Source: Flavobacterium kingsejongi (GTDB lineage Bacteria > Bacteroidota > Bacteroidia > Flavobacteriales > Flavobacteriaceae). Taken from it: a stretch of DNA of 64,000 nt. The stretch spans positions 3,782,001-3,846,000 of the forward strand of contig NZ_CP020919.1 of the NCBI RefSeq assembly GCF_003076475.1, read 5' to 3'. Shown one piece after another: positions 1 through 10,100 of the stretch. Under the pieces are notes generated by a model that saw only the letters and a program-made list of their open reading frames with translations, made no database searches and was not told the origin of the DNA. Every line of letters begins with the position of its first letter. Positions within the stretch are counted from its first letter, which is position 1. The position numbers were made by a program, and so were the translations under genes.

Positions 1-747
1 ATCCTTATTGCACAGGACCTTACGTATTATGGTCTTGATTTGTATAAAAAAAGAAACCTTGCTGAATTATTAGAGAACCTTGCTGCTATTGAAGGTATCG
101 AATGGATTCGCCTTCATTATGCATTCCCGGCAGGATTTCCTATGGATGTGCTGGAATTAATGAAGCGGGAGCCTAAAATCTGTAATTACCTGGATATTCC
201 ATTGCAACATATCTCTGATAAGATCTTAAAATCCATGCGACGTGGAACGACACAGGCAAAAACGACCAAGTTATTAAAGGAATTCCGCGAGGCTGTTCCT
301 GGAATGACCATCCGTACTACACTTATTGTAGGTTATCCGGGAGAAACTGAAGAAGATTTCCAGATCCTGAAAAACTGGGTGGAAGAAATGCGTTTTGAAC
401 GTTTGGGCTGTTTCGCTTATTCCCATGAAGAAAATACCCACGCTTATCTATTGGAAGATGATGTTCCTGCTGAAGTAAAACAACAGCGTGCCAATGAAAT
501 TATGGAAATTCAGTCCCAAATTTCATGGGAACTGAACCAGGAAAAAATCGGGCAGACATTACGTTGTATTATTGACCGTAAAGAAGGAGCACACTTTGTA
601 GGAAGAACAGAATTTGATAGCCCTGATGTAGATAATGAAGTACTAATTGATGCTTCTTTAGCGTACCTGAAAACCGGAGAATTTGTAGACGTTAAAATTA
701 CCGATGCCACTGAATTTGATTTATATGGTGAAGCCGTTATTGCGTAA
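1..747 (+). CDS. rimO: Ribosomal protein S12 methylthiotransferase RimO (3' part)
   Basis: Partial at the window edge: the frame is open from base 1, so about 248 C-terminal residues are present. RimO is a radical SAM enzyme that adds a methylthio group to a conserved aspartate of ribosomal protein S12. Visible are the radical SAM core motifs NYLDIPLQH and TTLIVGYPGETEEDF, then a C-terminal TRAM-like domain (FVGRTEFDSPDVDNEV to the end). The CxxxCxxC cluster motif lies upstream of the window. The gene ends 12 bases before an IS3 element, which separates it from a hairpin terminator at 2167-2195 that probably served it. Confidence 0.93.
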   Translation: MLIAQDLTYYGLDLYKKRNLAELLENLAAIEGIEWIRLHYAFPAGFPMDVLELMKREPKICNYLDIPLQHISDKILKSMRRGTTQAKTTKLLKEFREAVPGMTIRTTLIVGYPGETEEDFQILKNWVEEMRFERLGCFAYSHEENTHAYLLEDDVPAEVKQQRANEIMEIQSQISWELNQEKIGQTLRCIIDRKEGAHFVGRTEFDSPDVDNEVLIDASLAYLKTGEFVDVKITDATEFDLYGEAVIA

Positions 748-759
748 CACCCTATTTTA

Positions 760-784
760 TGTCTAGTCCTAGAATAGCAATACA
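760..784 (+). repeat. IS3 element inverted repeat (3' end of element)
   Basis: This 25-bp repeat pairs with 2129-2153. Shared blocks are TGTC, GTCCT, AATAGC and ATACA, with five mismatches. It marks the outer end downstream of orfB. Confidence 0.88.
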
Positions 785-811
785 GGATTAATAATAATAA
801 AAGTACATTTT

Positions 812-1669
812 TTAGACAGAAGTAGCTTCATGGTTACTTCTGTTTTTTGTTTTATAGGTTTTCATTTCTATTTCTTTTTGCTGATGCATTTGCATCGGAG
901 TAAGCATATGATTAGAGCAATGCGGTCTTACTAGATTATAAATCTGTATAGATTCCTTAACTACTAACTTAATAATATTAAGTTGCTGATCATTATACCT
1001 ATCTACTAAAAACTCCTGTTTTAATATCCCATTTACCCTTTCAGCGACCGCATTTTGATATGGATCATAAGACTCAGTCATGCTACAGCGCAGGTTTTTA
1101 GTCTTGCGTATCACTTTTTGATATTCATTAGAACAATATTGTATACCTCTATCTGAGTGATGGATTAACGACAAACAACTATTTTTCCTGCTCTTAAGAG
1201 CCATTTGTAAAGCTTTAAGACTATTTTCGGCATTTAAATTAGTAGCTACATTAAATCCCATGATCCGTTTTGAATATGCATCTGTTACTAAGCTTAAATA
1301 GCAGGGCTTACTTCTTTTTCCGATGTATGTAATATCGGATACCCAAACCTGTTCAGGACGTATTATTTTTAAGTTTTCAATTAAATTCTTGTGTTTTTTA
1401 AAACGATGATATGAGTTAGTCGTAATATGATAGCTCCGTTTTGGAGATATTAGCAGATGGTTTACTTTGAGGATATTAAAAAACATATCTCTTCCAATCT
1501 TCAATGCTCTAAGCTCCTGGTTTAATAAATAATACAACTTTCTCGTACCGATACGAGGCATTTTCATCCTAATCTTTCTTACCATAAGAATGACTTGTTC
1601 AGACTTTGATTGCTTTAAGATTTTTCTTTTAATGCTACGATAATAGACCTGCCTGTCTATCCCGAACAA
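812..1669 (-). CDS. IS3-family transposase orfB (DDE integrase)
   Basis: Catalytic half of the transposase, with an rve/integrase core. The acidic triad is seen as D in VWVSDITYI, D in LIHHSDRGIQY and E in QNAVAERVNGILKQE. The frame is open upstream of the first possible start (a TTG at 1669) and is offset by -1 from orfA. The protein is therefore probably made as an OrfAB fusion by slippage in the A-rich stretch near 1684-1700, just before the orfA stop. The C-terminal YNLVRPHCSNHMLTP matches the usual IS3 YNxxRPH motif. Confidence 0.93.
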   Translation of the reverse strand: MFGIDRQVYYRSIKRKILKQSKSEQVILMVRKIRMKMPRIGTRKLYYLLNQELRALKIGRDMFFNILKVNHLLISPKRSYHITTNSYHRFKKHKNLIENLKIIRPEQVWVSDITYIGKRSKPCYLSLVTDAYSKRIMGFNVATNLNAENSLKALQMALKSRKNSCLSLIHHSDRGIQYCSNEYQKVIRKTKNLRCSMTESYDPYQNAVAERVNGILKQEFLVDRYNDQQLNIIKLVVKESIQIYNLVRPHCSNHMLTPMQMHQQKEIEMKTYKTKNRSNHEATSV

Positions 1670-1683
1670 ACTACAGGTAAAAC

Positions 1684-2112
1684 CTAAGGTTTGTTTTTGT
1701 TCTTCTTTAAATAGGACAATTGTTCGGGTGATGAGTTTTTTCGGATATCGATATTATATTCTTTCTCTGCAATATCAATAAGCATATCAAAAATAATAGC
1801 TTTCTTATCCGTAAAATTAACTTGTTGCTCCAGATGAGCTTTCTGTTTTTCAAGAAGCGTAACTTTAGCTTCGAGTTCCATGATTTGCTGTTCAGGTGTT
1901 TTAGCCATTTGAGATGGGGTTTGGGTTTCCCAATCAAAGTTACCAAATTTTCTAAGCCAACTAACAACTGTTGAACGTGCTTGCACACCATATTTTTTAC
2001 AAGCGCCATGTGTAGATAACTCTCCTCGTTCAATCTCATGGACGATTTGCAATTTGAGAGACATACTGTAATCTCGCTGGGTTCGCTTTACATAATTTTT
2101 CTCTTTAGACAT
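1684..2112 (-). CDS. IS3-family transposase orfA (HTH protein)
   Basis: Small DNA-binding protein of about 142 residues: an N-terminal helix-turn-helix (KYGVQARSTVVSWLRKFG) recognises the element ends, followed by a leucine-zipper-like coiled coil (QQIMELEAKVTLLEKQ). The ATG at 2112 is chosen because it lies just inside the inverted repeat. A longer frame to 2229 would run across the element boundary into host DNA. It ends in the Asn/Lys-rich tail NKNKP at the likely -1 frameshift site joining it to orfB. Confidence 0.9.
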   Translation of the reverse strand: MSKEKNYVKRTQRDYSMSLKLQIVHEIERGELSTHGACKKYGVQARSTVVSWLRKFGNFDWETQTPSQMAKTPEQQIMELEAKVTLLEKQKAHLEQQVNFTDKKAIIFDMLIDIAEKEYNIDIRKNSSPEQLSYLKKNKNKP

Positions 2113-2128
2113 AATTGAGTTTTTTTTT

Positions 2129-2153
2129 TGTATCGCTATTTCAGGACGGGACA
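2129..2153 (-). repeat. IS3 element inverted repeat (5' end of element)
   Basis: This 25-bp repeat, read on the minus strand, matches 760-784 at 20 of 25 positions. It lies 16 bases upstream of the orfA start at 2112, so the transposase promoter must lie in or next to it. Confidence 0.88.
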
Positions 2154-2166
2154 TTATATTCATACA

Positions 2167-2195
2167 AAACGCCCGATTGAAAAATCGGGCGTTTT
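2167..2195. terminator. Bidirectional rho-independent terminator
   Basis: Hairpin AACGCCCGATT / AATCGGGCGTT with a 4-base loop, A-run on the left and T-run on the right, so it can serve both strands. It lies between the minus-strand GH5 gene and, across the IS3 element, plus-strand rimO. Without the IS it would begin about 25 bases after the rimO stop. Confidence 0.85.
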
Positions 2196-2242
2196 TATTT
2201 TTCATTCCATTTAGAAAACTGGAAATCAAACTATTGCTCTAT

Positions 2243-3208
2243 TTAGTTATTTCCTTTATTGAGTTGTCGTAAATAGTCCCGGGTCTTAATTCCGGAGGCT
2301 TTAAGATCTTTTGCTTTCCATTTTCCGGTTGATGCTGCTGATTTTTGCAATACAGAACAGGTTTCCTCTTTATCCGATACAGACCAGGTAATCCAACTGA
2401 TTTTTCGCGATTCCATCCAGTCAATAAACAATTGCCATTCGGCATAATCCAGAGACCCATCGCCCGTTGCTTCCATTCCTGCTGACTCTGACACAAATAT
2501 CGGTAGTCCTTTAGCCAGGGCTTCATCGGTACGGTCACGCAACCACTTTTTATGGGTTCCGGCATAAAAATGCATGGTATACATTAGATTAGCGTATCCT
2601 TTTATAGGATCTTCTGCAGGCAGGTTAACATCCTGATCCCAACGGGGTGATCCTACCAATATAATATTATTGGGATCATTTGCGCGGATCACTTTGATCA
2701 CTGCTTCAGAATAAGCCTTTATCTCGGGCCAGGTTTCATAATCGGGTTCATTGAAAATTTCATAGATCACATTCGGGTATTGCCCATACGTTTGGCTCAT
2801 TTCCGCAAAAAACACTTTGGCTTCTTCCAGATTGATATTATGGCTGTGCCAGTCGATAATCACATAAATATCTTCTGCAATCGCCCCTTCAATGACTGCT
2901 TTGATTTTAGCTTTTGAAAATTCAGGGTTCTCCAGATAAAAATTCTCCCCATGCTCCACGCCCATAGCAGCGCGTACCACATTTACTTTCCAGTCTTTAT
3001 GCAACCATGCAACGGCTTCTTTATTGTAAAACCGAGGCCACATACTGTGCCATCCAAAACTCATGCCGCGTAACATAACATCCTGTCCATTCTGATCGGT
3101 CAGTTGCGTGCCCATTACTTTGAGCGCACCATGAGACTTCACAAATTGCCCCTGAGCCAAAAATGTACAAAGCAGGAAATATACTGCCCATTGTATTTTC
3201 ATCTTCAT
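2243..3208 (-). CDS. GH5-family secreted endo-beta-glycanase (cellulase-like)
   Basis: A 321-residue exported glycoside hydrolase, signal peptide about 1-20. The TIM-barrel signature is clear: IIDWHSH on strand 3, IFNEPDYE with acid/base Glu about 154, and FVSESAG with nucleophile Glu about 241. It resembles bacterial GH5_2 endoglucanases more than the mannanase-type GH5 at 16854. It is last in the leftward set after GH27, 20 bases downstream of it. Activity on cellulose versus glucomannan cannot be decided from sequence. In this locus, cutting the glucose-containing backbone of glucomannan is the natural reading. Confidence 0.87.
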   Translation of the reverse strand: MKMKIQWAVYFLLCTFLAQGQFVKSHGALKVMGTQLTDQNGQDVMLRGMSFGWHSMWPRFYNKEAVAWLHKDWKVNVVRAAMGVEHGENFYLENPEFSKAKIKAVIEGAIAEDIYVIIDWHSHNINLEEAKVFFAEMSQTYGQYPNVIYEIFNEPDYETWPEIKAYSEAVIKVIRANDPNNIILVGSPRWDQDVNLPAEDPIKGYANLMYTMHFYAGTHKKWLRDRTDEALAKGLPIFVSESAGMEATGDGSLDYAEWQLFIDWMESRKISWITWSVSDKEETCSVLQKSAASTGKWKAKDLKASGIKTRDYLRQLNKGNN

Positions 3209-3227
3209 GATAAATCTGGTTTGGTTA

Positions 3228-4481
3228 TTATTTTCCTTTTGACTTTGGCGTTAATCGCAATGTAACAGTATCGTGGCCAGGAATTTGGGCAATGAGGTTC
3301 TTTTGGGTAGTCCCACCTGTTTTTCCACCCCATAAGTCTTTAATCATATAAACATCCCCCTTAAAATCGGCCGTTAGCTTATTAATTGGATCGGTAATAG
3401 TATGCGCTTTCCAGTCAAAATTTAATGATTGCGTCTTTTCATTCCGGTTCAGGAAGGTCACGGCCCAACTGCCATCCGTTAATGGTTTTACCCATATTTC
3501 AATGCTCCCTTCCGTAGCATATTTAAAACCCTGGATTCCTAATTTATCCTGATTTACGGAGATAATATCTTTATTTGTGAGTATTCCCAACGTTTCTTTG
3601 GTCATCACACGCAAATCATTTCCTGTAATCAATGGCGATGCCATAAGTGCCCACATCGTAAAATGTGACTTATCCTCTGCATAGGTCATCCCATTCCCGA
3701 CTTCAAGCATGTCAAAATCGTTCCAATGGTCAGGCCCGGAAAATTGCCGGATATCTTTACGCATTTCAATAATTTTCATGAATCCCCACGACGACCAGTT
3801 TTCAGGATGCTTGTATTCACAGTCAAAGCAAGGGTAAATATCTCCTGAAATACGCCAGGAGTTCCCTATAGGTGATGCCCAATTCCAGGGCTGGTTGTCG
3901 CCCCACTCACAAATATTAAATAATATTGGCCTGCCAGCCACTTTCAAGGCATTACTCATTGTCGTAAAAGCTTCTTTTGCATTAATCCCTTCCGTGTTGC
4001 ACCAGTCAAATTTCAGAAAATCAATACCAAACGATGCATAAAGGCGCGCATCCTGATATTCATAACCCCGTGTTCCGGGATATCCCGCACAGGTTTTTGT
4101 CCCGGCACAATTGTAAAGACCAAATTTCAATCCTTTACCATGTACATAGTCCACGAGGGCTTTCATACCGTTTGGGAATTTCTCCGGATCTGGAACCAGG
4201 TTACCATCCCCATCTCTTTCACGTGTCATCCAGCCATCATCCAATACGATGTAGTTGTAACCTGCTGCGACCATACCGGAAGAAACCATAATATCAGCAG
4301 TTTGCTTTACTAATTGTTCATCTATTTTGGTTTCGAAGGTATTCCATGAATTCCATCCCATAGACGGTGTCATCGCCAGTCCTTCATATTTTCCCGATTC
4401 CGATTTATGGGTATTTCCCTGACCCATCACAGCCACTGAAACACAAATGCCTAACAGGGCTAAAAAATATTTTCCGGTCAT
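3228..4481 (-). CDS. GH27 alpha-galactosidase
   Basis: A 417-residue exported enzyme, signal peptide about 1-20. It removes alpha-1,6-galactose side chains, here most likely from galactomannan. GH27 hallmarks: MGWNSWNTF near residue 41, IVLDDGWM near 79, LKFDWC with nucleophile Asp about 159, and DHWNDFDML near 251 containing the acid/base Asp. A C-terminal beta-sandwich follows. It sits between the glycan-binding lipoprotein and the GH5 gene. The stretch before it carries a hairpin terminator (4512-4535) that could lower its transcription relative to susCD. Confidence 0.93.
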   Translation of the reverse strand: MTGKYFLALLGICVSVAVMGQGNTHKSESGKYEGLAMTPSMGWNSWNTFETKIDEQLVKQTADIMVSSGMVAAGYNYIVLDDGWMTRERDGDGNLVPDPEKFPNGMKALVDYVHGKGLKFGLYNCAGTKTCAGYPGTRGYEYQDARLYASFGIDFLKFDWCNTEGINAKEAFTTMSNALKVAGRPILFNICEWGDNQPWNWASPIGNSWRISGDIYPCFDCEYKHPENWSSWGFMKIIEMRKDIRQFSGPDHWNDFDMLEVGNGMTYAEDKSHFTMWALMASPLITGNDLRVMTKETLGILTNKDIISVNQDKLGIQGFKYATEGSIEIWVKPLTDGSWAVTFLNRNEKTQSLNFDWKAHTITDPINKLTADFKGDVYMIKDLWGGKTGGTTQKNLIAQIPGHDTVTLRLTPKSKGK

Positions 4482-4511
4482 ATCGTGTATTTTAAATTAA
4501 GATTAAAAAAA

Positions 4512-4535
4512 CATTCCCCGACGAATCAGGGAATG
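4512..4535 (-). terminator. Intra-operon terminator or attenuator
   Basis: Read on the minus strand, CATTCCC pairs with GGGAATG (10-base loop) and is followed directly by a run of seven T. It lies between the glycan-binding lipoprotein gene and GH27, so it would end part of the susCD transcript before the hydrolase genes. Confidence 0.7.
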
Positions 4536-4560
4536 CTACAAAAAACGAACTCTAACAAAT

Positions 4561-5598
4561 TTATTCTAATGTGAAACCGATATCGTCAATGAATATTGTA
4601 TTTCCTCCAGGTACTCCCCATTCCTGGAAAACAATCTGGTTCACTGCTGTAAGATTATTTACCTGAAAAGCAGAGAAAGGAATGAAAAATGTTTTCCACT
4701 GGGTAGTAAAACTGATAATATTAAGCTGTTCTGAAGGATTAAAATTACCATTCAGTATCATTTGCACACGCCCTTCAGAGCTTCCCTTTAATGCAATACG
4801 GATTCCACTATAACCCGCTGTAATAGCATTATTGATATCAAACTGCAAACCGGAATAGCTCGGGAATGCATATTTAATAGATTTTACACCCTGAGTGGCA
4901 TCACTATTTTCAAAATCAATTGGCAATCCTGCCCAAGCACTAACATTAGTCACTAAAGGTGAAAGTGCATCATCAAAAAGTGCTGTACCTATAGCCTGTT
5001 TGGAGGTACTGCTTCCCGAAATTGTAGTTACGGTTACATACTTATGGTTGGAGCCTGGAGGTACTGTTACTTCTATTTGGGTTAATGTATTTGAAATCAC
5101 TGTGGCTGGTGTAGTCCCAATGGTAACCTCAGGATCTAAAAAGAAAGAACCGTAAATAGTAATCACTTCCCCGTCATTCGCATTAATCGGATTAAAGCTA
5201 TCCACTCTTGGTGCCGGTGGAGCCACTACAAAACCATATACCGCAGTACCATATTTTGTCACGATACGCAATTCATTCGGAACATCTGCATAAGGAGTGT
5301 CCCGGTCAATCGTTACGAAAATAACATTATCAGTAACCAATGTTGGATTGAAATAAGTATCCGTATCATTAAAATAGATCTTTTGCAGCGCACTGAAACC
5401 AGTACCCCTGATAATATAGGTATTATCCGCAAAACCAGTCGTTACCAGAGAATCCTGTACCGCTTCACTTACACTGATAATAGTCGGTGGATTGGTATTT
5501 ATGCCGCCCTGGTCATCATCGGCACAGGAAGCAAAAAATACAGCGAATATCCCTACGGCCACGATAGCCCATAATTGTATGAATTTAATTTTTTTCAT
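4561..5598 (-). CDS. Surface glycan-binding lipoprotein with IPT/TIG domains
   Basis: A 345-residue lipoprotein: signal peptide with lipobox FFASC, followed by the acidic DDDQGG stretch typical of Bacteroidota surface export. Two IPT/TIG Ig-like domains are visible (about 36-125 and 127-210, the second with FNPINANDGEVITIYGSFF), then a C-terminal beta-sandwich (about 215-345). This matches the plan of SGBP-B-type proteins next to SusC/SusD. Inferred role: outer-membrane capture of mannan chains and delivery to the SusCD importer. No catalytic motif is seen. It starts 13 bases after the susD stop. Confidence 0.82.
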   Translation of the reverse strand: MKKIKFIQLWAIVAVGIFAVFFASCADDDQGGINTNPPTIISVSEAVQDSLVTTGFADNTYIIRGTGFSALQKIYFNDTDTYFNPTLVTDNVIFVTIDRDTPYADVPNELRIVTKYGTAVYGFVVAPPAPRVDSFNPINANDGEVITIYGSFFLDPEVTIGTTPATVISNTLTQIEVTVPPGSNHKYVTVTTISGSSTSKQAIGTALFDDALSPLVTNVSAWAGLPIDFENSDATQGVKSIKYAFPSYSGLQFDINNAITAGYSGIRIALKGSSEGRVQMILNGNFNPSEQLNIISFTTQWKTFFIPFSAFQVNNLTAVNQIVFQEWGVPGGNTIFIDDIGFTLE

Positions 5599-5611
5599 GA
5601 TAACTGCTTTA

Positions 5612-7174
5612 TTAATTAAAAGAATAAGGAACCGGATCCTGTCCCAATAACGGATTTTTCACAAGTTCCGTTGCTGGATAAGGCAATCTTAGGAAATCTC
5701 CTGTTGGTACCGGGATAAATTCCGGAGTAAGGACATTACCACGGTTTTGTGCCGCAATAATTGCCGCTGCCTGAGAACGTGGTATACGGCCCAGGTCATA
5801 CCAATAATCTCCTTCAAAAGCCAGTTCAATTCTTCTTTCATGAAACAATTCGTTGAATGTAAAAGAGGTAACCGGCAAAAGTCCAGCTCTGGTACGCACC
5901 TTATTATAGGATTCCAATGCCTGTGCGTTTGAAGTAGAAGAAGCTCCGGCCAATATTGCTTCTGCATGAATCAGCAATACTTCTGCATAACGCATTAGGT
6001 AGGTGTTATTCGACATCATTCCCCAGGCATCTGCTGTTCCGGCAATGGCACTATTTTTCCCTACTACATATTTTTTAATCCCGGATCCTGATCCCTGAGC
6101 ATCAATCGTCGCAGGAACAGTAAAACCGGAACCGATACTGGAAGTAATATTAGGATATTGATCTCCGGGTAGCATCACTGTTTCTTTTCTTCTGCGATCC
6201 CCGGCTTCAAAAGAAGCCAGTAAATCCTGGGAAGGAGCAAAAACACCACCGTACGTTGCCATATTAATATCAGCAGAATAGGCAAACTGCGTATTGCAGT
6301 TGCTTGCTGTACCATATTGCCCTGAATTAATCCATTGCAACGCAATAATAGACTCTTCATTATTATTATTGGTCGTTAAAAACAGGTCCCCAAATGTTTT
6401 CGTCGGCATTTCTGTACCTCCAAAAAGTTTAAACTCTCCACTATTAATTACAGCCTCAGCCATTAATCTCGCATTGGCATAATCACCATCATAAAGATAG
6501 ACTTTGGACAAGACTGCACGGGCAGAACCTTTGGACACATGTCCGTTATCTGAATAATTTACACCTCTTATTTTCTCCGGAAGGTTCTCTATAGCATACA
6601 AAAGATCTCTTTTTACAAACTCATAAATATCTTCTTTACGGTTTGTTGGAATCTGAGGATTCTCTACAAAGTCAAGGTTATTTTCAATAATTGGCACCGG
6701 ACCCCACAAACGTACAATATAGAAATAGGACAAGGCACGCATAAAACGGGCTTCCCCTAAGGCATTATTCAAAACCACAGGATCTACCGCTGATCCGGCT
6801 CTGGAAGGCAATGAGTTGATCAAACTGTTCGACTGCGCCACCGTAGCCCAAAGTGACCTCCAGGCATTGGCCATTTCAGGATCAGAACTTGAAATCATTA
6901 AAGTACGTAAACTGTTTACGTCGCTGGAACCCGTATAGCTGTTTCCGGAACCTACTTCCCCGATCGCAAAAAAGGCTTTATTGTGAAAGTTAAACCACGT
7001 TTTGCTATACAATGCATTCGTACTGGCTTTCACCTGCTCATTCGTATTGTAAAAATTATCCAGGGTAACACCATCTTCCGGAGCCCTGTTCAGGAACTCC
7101 TCACTGCAGGATGTTATCGCCAGTCCACATACTGCCAAATAAACAATCCCTATATTCTTTATATATTTTTTCAT
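5612..7174 (-). CDS. SusD/RagB-family nutrient-binding lipoprotein
   Basis: A 520-residue lipoprotein (lipobox AITSC then SEEFLNRAPEDG) with the usual SusD order: an N-terminal SusD-like region with TPR helices (FYNTNEQVKASTNALY; EARFMRALSYFYIVRLWG) and a C-terminal RagB part ending in NELFHERRIELAFEGDYWYDL and LPYPATELVKNP. SusD forms the lid over the SusC TonB-dependent channel and binds oligosaccharide at the cell surface. It starts 12 bases after the susC frame ends. Its frame is intact although susC is broken, so its function depends on whether any full-length SusC is made. Confidence 0.95.
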   Translation of the reverse strand: MKKYIKNIGIVYLAVCGLAITSCSEEFLNRAPEDGVTLDNFYNTNEQVKASTNALYSKTWFNFHNKAFFAIGEVGSGNSYTGSSDVNSLRTLMISSSDPEMANAWRSLWATVAQSNSLINSLPSRAGSAVDPVVLNNALGEARFMRALSYFYIVRLWGPVPIIENNLDFVENPQIPTNRKEDIYEFVKRDLLYAIENLPEKIRGVNYSDNGHVSKGSARAVLSKVYLYDGDYANARLMAEAVINSGEFKLFGGTEMPTKTFGDLFLTTNNNNEESIIALQWINSGQYGTASNCNTQFAYSADINMATYGGVFAPSQDLLASFEAGDRRRKETVMLPGDQYPNITSSIGSGFTVPATIDAQGSGSGIKKYVVGKNSAIAGTADAWGMMSNNTYLMRYAEVLLIHAEAILAGASSTSNAQALESYNKVRTRAGLLPVTSFTFNELFHERRIELAFEGDYWYDLGRIPRSQAAAIIAAQNRGNVLTPEFIPVPTGDFLRLPYPATELVKNPLLGQDPVPYSFN

Positions 7175-7186
7175 TGTAGCTCTTAA

Positions 7187-10100
7187 TTAAAATTCAACAT
7201 TTAATCCCATTGTAATTGTTCTTGCAGACGGGTAACGTCCATTATCCACTCCCATCAACAGGGCATTTTGGTTAAACGATCCCACTTCCGGATCATAGCC
7301 TTTGTATTTGGTAAATGTATGTAGGTTCTGTACTCCGGCATAAATCCTAAGTTTGCTCAGTTTCACTTTACTGATGATATCCGTAGGTAAGGAATAGCCT
7401 AATGTTACGTTTTGTATTCTCAGGTATGATCCATCTTCTACATTACGGTCTGAGATTTTCAGGTTACTGTGCCCTAAATTGGCCACAGGCCGTGGAGTAT
7501 TACTGCTTGCATTTTCCGGTGTCCAGAAATCAGACGCTTCTGCCAATTGATTCTGATAGAGATTCGCATTTAAAGTACCAGCTCTACGGGTCAGGTTTAA
7601 AATGTCATTTCCTTGTGACCCTTGTAAAAACACTGACAACTCAATGCCTTTATAACGGAATGTATTGGTAAATCCATAAGTAAAGTCCGGATGCGGGTTA
7701 CCGATAAATACATTATCAGCATCGGTAATTTTACCATCTCCATTTTGATCTACATAAGCAACATCTCCCAATTGAAGCGGTGTGGCTACAGTTCCAAACT
7801 GAACGGGTACCGCAGCATCCAATTCGGCCTGGTTGTGGATCACACCTACAGTCTGCAATCCAAAAAACTGGCCCATCGCCTGTCCTACCACTGTATTTGT
7901 GGCAGTTACCTGCGTATAGTCATTGGTATAAATTGACTGGGATAAATCCAGTCCATTATTCAGTGCCAATACTTTATTTTTATAATGAGATACTACAAGT
8001 GTAGAGCTCCAGGAAAAATCTTTACCGGGATTGGTGTTATACGTTAATGTAACATCAATTCCCGTATTCTGCATGCTTCCAATATTGGATGTCGGAGCTC
8101 CTACTCCACCTTCATAATCCGGTCCACCGGTAAGAAAGTCGGGTAATGGCAATTTCACTAAGAAATTTTCCGATTTCTTTTTGTATACCTCTACAGTAGC
8201 ACCTAAACGGCTTTCGAAAAGGGTAAAATCAATACCTAAATTGGTTTGTTTTGAAGTTTCCCAGATCAGGTTTGGATTCGCCATATTTGCAAACAGGAAG
8301 CCTGTCCCTAAACCGGTGGGTACTGCTGTAATTCCAGTTCCATAACGGTAGTTTGGAATCTGCTGATTCCCTACTTCTCCGTAGCCCGCTTTGAATTTAA
8401 TATTATCAATATATTTACGGGTACCTTCCATAAAGGATTCATTGGATAATTTCCAGGATCCTGAAACCGATGGAAAATAACCCCATTGTTTTTTTGCTAC
8501 CGGATCGAATTTAGAAGAACCGTCAGCTCTTATAGAAGCAGAAAGGCTGTATTTGCTATCAAAATCATAGATAAACCTCCCAAAATAAGAATACAAAGCC
8601 TGGCTTCCTTTATAATCAGTAGCCGTAGTACGACTCGCCTGCCCGGCACTGATAGTATGAATATCATTGCTAAGGAATCCTGAAGCCGTAGCCGTAATTC
8701 CTTTCCATACTGTTTCATTTGCTTCCTGTCCTCCTAAAAGGGAGATGTTGTGTTTTCCAAAAGAAGCACGGTAGGTTACTAAGTTTTTTAAGTTCCAGGA
8801 ATACCAATCCTGCCTTCTCACATTCAGCAAGGCGATTTCATTTTTATAGGTCCCCCATTGGTAGGTTGGTGTAAACTCATTATTTTCAGAAAATTCGGTA
8901 TTAGCGCCCAATTCCAAACGGTACTCTAACCCTTTCGCCAGTTTCATTTCTGCAAATACATTTGCCATGAAATTCTTGCGCACCAATTCATTACTTTTGG
9001 TCAGCGCAAGTGCAACCGGGTTAATTACAGCAACACTCTGGTTATTGGCCGGAGCCCCTCCATAACTACCATCCAGGTTGCGCACTGCCAAATCCGGAAC
9101 CTGGAGCAGCGAAGTGCTTACGATTCCATTCTGAGCTGAATTCAGGGTAATATCTTCATTGGTAATAGCACCAGTAACTTAGGCACCTACTTTTAGCCAT
9201 TCTTTCACTTTAGCATCAATATTGGCCTTAAAAGTATAACGCTTGAATCCGGAACCGATTACTGTACCTTCCTGATCCGTATAGCCTCCGGAGAGGTAAT
9301 AGGAAATTCCTTCTTTACCCCCCGAAAAAGCCAATTGATGGTTTTTCAGGACTCCGGTTTTGAAAATCTCTTTTTGCCAGTTGGTTCCACTACCTAATAA
9401 TTCAGGGTGTGAAAATTCTGTTCTTGGGGTTTGATTGTATTCTACCGCCAATGCATTTTGTAACCTTGCATATTGCTGCAGGTTCATTACATCGAGGAAT
9501 TTACTTTGTTCCTGAAAGGAAATCGAAGAGTCAAATGTCATCTTACCCGATCCTTTTTTACCGGATTTAGCAGTAATAATTACGACACCATTAGCTCCAC
9601 GTGATCCATAAATCGCCGTAGCAGAAGCATCCTTTAAGATGTCGATACTTTCAATATCATTGGGGTTAATCATAGCTAAAGGGCTGACAGCATTGCTTCC
9701 TGCAGAAGTAAAATCATTCCCCGCAACCGATCTTCCACTCGTAGACTGATTGGTAGCATCTCCCGAAATCGGAATACCATCGATGATATAAAGGGGCTCG
9801 TTGGTACCTGATATTGAAGTCGTTCCCCTAATTTTCATGGAAACAGAACTACCTGGCTGTCCTGAATTATTGGTTATAGAAACCCCGGCAGCTTTACCCT
9901 ACATCATCTGATCAATACTAACCTGCGGAATATTCTGAAGTTCTTCTGCTTTAATAGAAGAGATAGAACCGTTGATATCGCTTTTCTTTTGTTTTCCGTA
10001 TCCAATAACTACTACTTCATCAAGGCTTTCGGTATTTTCGGCTAAAACAATACTAATTTGTTTCTTTCCGTTTACTGCTATTTCCTGAGTTTTAAAGCCA

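Larger units (their letters stand above)
760..2153 (-). mobile_element. Complete IS3-family insertion sequence
   Basis: The element is bounded by 25-bp imperfect inverted repeats at 760-784 (plus strand) and 2129-2153 (minus strand), with 20 of 25 positions identical; both begin TGTC and end AATAGCNATACA. A 3-bp direct repeat TTA flanks it (757-759 and 2154-2156), as expected for IS3-family insertion. Length is 1394 bp. It holds orfA and orfB with a -1 frame relation, both on the minus strand. Ends, target duplication and reading frames all look intact, so it may still be active and the insertion may be recent. Confidence 0.93.

Noticed and set aside
2116..2229. N-terminal extension of IS3 orfA to 2229
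   Set aside because: It would cross the inverted repeat at 2129-2153 into host DNA including the terminator hairpin; the ATG at 2112 lies inside the element.
7187..9091. Independent 634-residue TonB receptor starting at 9091
   Set aside because: The start is a GTG inside the barrel, in the same frame as the upstream part, with no signal peptide. It is the 3' part of the stop-interrupted susC.
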